Shown in pieces: positions 8,426 through 12,048 of a DNA stretch of 12,048 nucleotides (position 1 is the first letter of the stretch; each line of letters starts with the position of its first letter). Source of the stretch: Haplosporangium gracile. Its lineage: Eukaryota > Mortierellomycota > Mortierellomycetes > Mortierellales > Mortierellaceae. The notes beneath the pieces are model-generated. The model made no database searches. It was not told where the DNA came from and saw only the letters and a list, made by a program, of their open reading frames with translations. The position numbers and the translations under genes were made by a program. Location of the stretch: assembly GCA_015499985.1 (NCBI GenBank), contig JAAAUF010001113.1, forward strand, positions 1-12,048. The letters are read 5' to 3'.

Positions 8426-11400
8426 ATGACAGCAGTATTTACAGCAAACAACACGGCAACTCAGGTACGACAACAACAAAGCCCTGCTATATTCGCAATG
8501 AAAATGAATAACAATAGCCCACTGTTTCTATCTATCTATTATCGTAATCGTCCAAGAGAAGAGGAATGCGAGGAAGCGTGTTGGTTGGTGTTCTATCTTT
8601 ACCTTTACCTGGCTGTTCGTTGACTGGCTACTTGATACACTTCGCCTTTTCCCTTCTCTTTCCCTTCCTCCCATACACCTATTCGCTCCTCTCCACAGTT
8701 TATTCCTCGACTTCTTTGCTTTTTTATATTCTCCGCTCAACCAATTTCCTTTTGTCTGTCCGTCCAACGGTCATTCATGCCCTGCCTCTCTTTCTGTCTC
8801 TCTCGCACGAAAGGGAAAAGGGAAAGAGGGAGGGAAGGAGGGGAGTGTCGCTCCTTATTTTCCCTCTCTCTCCCGCACATCCTTCCCCTTCCTTCCCCCC
8901 TTCCTTTTGACAAATTCCCTTCTTCCCGCGGGTATGAACACCGTAACGACAACAAAGAGGGCAACCACAACAGCAGAACAATTGTACACTTTGCTCACTC
9001 TCTCCTTTTTGCACGAATTTTTGTTCTTGTCCACGATAGAACCACCCGCCGGCACTCCCACGGGTCACAGAGGAGATCTTGACCGAACAGGATGAAGACA
9101 ATAATAATAACAATGGACCATCCTCTCGCCAGATCTCATTCCAGGATCCTACTGCTTCTGAACCCTACGATCCTTATTATGACTCTGACGCTGAGGCTGC
9201 TCCCTTTGGATGGGGCTCTGGCGCAGGAGCAGGAGCGTCGAAGGATACGTTGCAGGAGGGGCAGGTTATTAAAGCGGGCTATCTTATGAAGAAGGGCGAG
9301 CGCATCAAGGTAAAACAACTCTTGTTGACAATGGTGAAGGCGTTAGTGTTGGTTGGGGTTAGAGAAGAGGGAAGGGCATGATGATACAGTCGCATGGCAT
9401 GACATACATTTGCGACCATCTATTTATGGGCTTATTATTGTTGTTGTTGTTGTTATTGTTGTTGTTGTTTCTGTATTTTATTTTCTTGTGCTCGCTTTCA
9501 TGGTTTTAATTGTGTTTGTTTGGAAGAGGGAGAAGGAGAGACAGAGGATGTTACAGTATCGAAATGAAGGAAAGAAGGGCCAGGCTTTCTCTCTTAGGGG
9601 CATTAATCATCGAATTTTTGAGTTTTCTTTTTGTTGCTTGACATGTGGGGGAGAAGTGAGAGGGAATACGTGTAAAGACGGGGATGGGTGAGAGAGTGAG
9701 AAAGGACGGACAGTCTTTGAACCATGCAAGTGGCACAGGGTTGACCCATTGGCTCAGAGGGGCACAACTGGTCGCAAAGCGGACAAGGAAAATAAGATAA
9801 ATGGCATTGGTTTGAGAATAACATACTCTATAAAGCGTAATGCATTGACAAACGAAAAACGTGCTAACTGTAATATACTCGCTTTGGTTTATGATGTCTT
9901 CTTTACTTAGATCTGGAAGAAGCGTTGGTTCGTCCTTCGAACATCTAAATTCGCTTACTACAAAGATGACAAGGTAACATATTACCCATCTTGGGCCAAA
10001 TTCATGTCTAATAGCAACGAAAATAAAACTAATCTACTTATGTTTGAACATATATAGGAGTACGAGTTGCTGAGGATTCTGGATGTGCGCGATGTGCACA
10101 GAGCGGCAGAGGTACCGGTGAAACACAAGTCGGCCGTGTTTGTGATCCTCACACCAAGGAGGACATTCACTGTACAGGCAAAATCCGTTGTAGAGATGCA
10201 GGAATGGCTACAGGCGATCAGCCAGGCCAAGGTCCAATCAGACTTCATGGCATCTACCTCGGATTTGGAATCGTTTGCGGGATCGACGTTACAGTTGAAT
10301 CTTGGGCTGTCGTCACCTACTACTCCAACGACCTCTCAGCAACTGCCGTTGACACCTGCACAGACTCCACCACAGCAGTCGGTAGCGGCACAGCATAAGG
10401 CGATGGCGAGGCAGAGCATCTCGGATGTTATCCTTGCGAGGCGGCAGCCACCTAATACACAGCTTTCGTTAGCGGATCGGGAGTTGCATAATAAGCGGGA
10501 GGCGTCTTCGACGCGCAATAAGGGCAAGAATGTTGTTCGGCCACTTTCGGTGGCAATTGCGACTGGTACCTCCGGTGGTGCGGGGTCAACATCACAGACG
10601 GATACTAGTATCTTGGACCACCCGGCGCCTCGTAGAGCAGGATCTCGTCGTACTGCTGGAGAGGGTCTTTCGTTAATTACCACCGGAATCCAGCCGATCC
10701 AGATTGCGGCCCCCTCGTCGCCACAGATGGAGCATGTACATTTCCATGATCCAGCACTAGGCTCCTTTTCGTCTGAACAATCGTACACAGGCGCTGGAGG
10801 AGCGGTCTTGTCAGCGGGGCCCATGACACCCTCGTCAGCGGGGTACAACTCTGGAGGCGAGTTCTTCTGGAACACAGGGTATGATCCAGGATTCTCGTCG
10901 GGCGATGAAGAGTGTGCGGATGAAGAAGAGGATCCGTCAGTGGTGGTGGAGGCTGGTCGTGTCGCTAGTGAGGCGAATGCTCCTGGGTCGGGCATTGTTA
11001 CGGGCGAGCAGTTGGAGAGTAAGGTTGTCCGGTCTGGTAATTTGCTGAAGCTTGGTAACAAATACAAGGTGCGTCTCTTGTCTATATTATTTCGCATTTA
11101 TTTATGATCGTATTGACTGATGAATGTGAGACGGATAAGATGGTTGGATTGACCAATTATTCCATTTTTTGGATTCCATTGATCGTTTTTTTTTTTAGAC
11201 GTGGCGGAAGCGGTGGTTTGTTTTGCGTGGTGACAAACTGACCTACTACAAAAATCACAAGGTAAAAATGAGCTGCATATTTCACACTGTTAAACAACAA
11301 TACGAAAGAATAGTCAATTCTAACGTGTGTGTGTGTGTTTTTTTTTGTCAATCAATTCATAGGAGTACCAACCGCACGGAATTATCCCGCTGTCGACAAT

Positions 11401-12013
11401 CATCGACTGCCTCCAGACTGACCCCGTCTCGAAATCAAAACAGTACTGCCTCCGAATCGTCACTGCCAAACGATCTTTTGTCTGCTGTGCACCCGATGAG
11501 GATACGCTCTTGCAGTGGCTCGATGCCCTTCAGGTCGAGTGTGATCGTGTCGTGCTGGAGGCACGCCAGGAAGCTGCTTCTGAACAGGCTGCTGGAACTG
11601 GCGGAACTGGCGCTGGAACTGGCGCAGGAGATGCAGAAGAAGGAGGGTTGACCAAGGTCGATAGCGTGGAGGAATGCGAGAGCCCCACGAAACCCATGGG
11701 AAGGACTGCACGGATACGGATGAGTTTCCATAGCACATTACCTCGGGCCCGGTCCATCTCGAGGTCGAGGACGAAGTCTGGAGATGGTTCTGTTAGCGGA
11801 GGAGGTTTGTTGCTCCCGTCGGTGCCGCTTTCGGGATCAGGGCAGGCAACGGTGCATAATTCGTCGCCGACGATGACGACGACTACGAGTCAAATCCGGA
11901 AGGTGATGAGTTTGGAAAGTGGTGTAGGATCGAGCAGTCATGTTGGAGGTAAAGGTGGAGGGGATGGATTTCAGGCCCAGAGTGTTCCGGCGGCTCCGAT
12001 GGCAGTCGCGTAG
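8426..12013 (+). CDS. Double pleckstrin-homology (PH) domain protein
   Basis: Six exons: 8426-8464, 9040-9309, 9911-9973, 10058-11068, 11199-11261 and 11363-12013; 698 residues, all junctions phase 0. PH1 is about residues 88-183 (GYLMKKGERIK, WKKRWFVLR, invariant Trp174). PH2 is about 446-541 (GNLLKLGNKYK, WRKRWFVLR, Trp534). Both have the basic Lys...(K/R)xR...Tyr pattern of the beta1-beta2 region that binds phosphoinositides, so membrane recruitment is likely; lipid preference cannot be read from sequence. A low-complexity linker of about 260 residues rich in Ser/Thr/Pro/Gln separates them, with an acidic patch before PH2. The tail has Gly-Thr-Gly-Ala repeats (about 560-571) and R610-ARSISRSRTK-S621. 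No catalytic domain is seen, so it is probably an adaptor. Architecture recalls animal TAPP (two PH domains), but orthology is not claimed. Exon 1 is the weakest part: its only support is the ATG context, GT donor and frame, and an alternative start at 8934 is possible. The stop at 12011 lies 35 nt from the window end. Confidence 0.87.
8465..9039 (+). other. Long first intron of double-PH gene
   Basis: This 575-nt intron starts GTACGA and ends in a pyrimidine-rich tract and CACGATAG. It keeps phase 0 between exon 1 and the frame of exon 2. Other in-phase acceptors further right end at 9072, 9075 and 9090; the last would join Gln13 directly to DEDNNNNN. The intron contains CT-rich DNA and a purine-rich block at 8810-8848. 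ATG at 8934 followed by GTAACG at 8943 could serve as an alternative first exon with a 97-nt intron. Confidence 0.55.
8813..8834 (+). other. Canonical G-quadruplex motif (G3N4G3N5G3N1G3)
   Basis: Four GGG runs at 8813-8815, 8820-8822, 8828-8830 and 8832-8834 are separated by loops of 4, 5 and 1 bases. A further GGGG lies at 8840-8843. This fits the standard G3+N1-7 rule on the + strand, so both DNA and nascent pre-mRNA of the double-PH gene could fold. The pyrimidine-rich flanks (8780-8805 and 8858-8908) are partly complementary and may compete by forming a duplex hairpin. Confidence 0.75.
9310..9910 (+). other. Long second intron of double-PH gene
   Basis: At 601 nt this is the longest intron in the window. 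It interrupts PH1 right after Lys103, with GTAAAA donor, a near-consensus branch site TGCTAAC at 9862-9868, and TACTTAG acceptor about 42 nt further on. It contains a TTG/TTA trinucleotide array. I found no extra exon inside that would preserve PH homology. Confidence 0.85.
9432..9470. repeat. TTG/TTA trinucleotide array
   Basis: About 13 units of TTA or TTG in tandem, lying within intron 2 of the double-PH gene. It is a simple microsatellite without visible coding role. Confidence 0.9.
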
Positions 12014-12048
12014 ATAGTGGTCAATAACGAAGGAGTGCAGTAAAAAAA
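12014..12048 (+). other. 3' flank of double-PH gene
   Basis: Thirty-five nucleotides follow the stop and end in a run of A at the window edge. This is too short to identify a polyadenylation signal. Confidence 0.7.

Noticed and set aside
7700..8623. 307-residue + strand open frame
   Set aside because: Its Phe/Ser/Leu-rich composition is explained by CT-rich leader DNA, and it overlaps the better-supported start at 8426 in another frame.
9720..9800. Possible tRNA-like or small RNA segment in intron 2 of the double-PH gene
   Set aside because: No A-box/B-box pair or cloverleaf pairing could be made out by eye.
10336..11097. 253-residue - strand open frame opposite the double-PH gene
   Set aside because: It lies antisense to exon 4, whose + strand frame joins two PH domains; the antisense frame has no recognisable domain.
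4447..12013. PSD and double-PH genes as a lipid-signalling gene cluster
   Set aside because: Both act on or bind lipids, but each has its own leader and about 1.1 kb separates them; two neighbours are not evidence of a functional cluster.

Overview
The window looks like nuclear DNA of an early-diverging filamentous fungus, possibly Mucoromycota/Mortierellomycota. The reasons are three protein-coding genes split by GT-AG introns of 84 to 601 nt, branch-point-like CTAAC/CTAAT motifs, CT-rich leaders before the start codons, ACC-ATG-type start contexts, and fungal-type proteins. The phylum is inferred from gene style, not from a marker gene. I see no bacterial operons, CRISPR, insertion sequences, tRNA or rRNA.

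Layout, all genes on the + strand: (1) 1-1744, no convincing gene; simple repeats, a decaying pentanucleotide array, and the CT-rich leader of gene 1. (2) 1745-2923, a two-exon gene for a 360-residue type II membrane protein with a DUF1647-like, glycosyltransferase-like lumenal domain. (3) 2924-4446, intergenic, with a 23-base A run and the gene 2 leader. (4) 4447-7292, a seven-exon gene for a 566-residue phosphatidylserine decarboxylase of the GGST (non-mitochondrial, Psd2-like) class. (5) 7293-8425, intergenic, with an ACAAAG hexanucleotide array and a roughly 500-bp CT-rich leader. (6) 8426-12013, a six-exon gene for a 698-residue protein with two PH domains. Its two PH domains are each cut by introns at the same two places, giving two 63-nt exons in matching positions.

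The genes do not form an operon. A common theme is endomembrane and lipid biology: a probable Golgi/ER enzyme, a phosphatidylethanolamine-making enzyme, and a probable phosphoinositide-binding adaptor. Their adjacency is probably incidental. I found no clear undescribed multi-gene system. The most interesting points are the duplicated PH exon module, two overlapping RxRxxS kinase-site motifs in the PH protein tail, a canonical G-quadruplex motif in its long first intron, the DUF1647-like protein in a fungus, and a possible truncated isoform of the decarboxylase. Exon models were built by hand from reading frame, splice consensus and family motifs.
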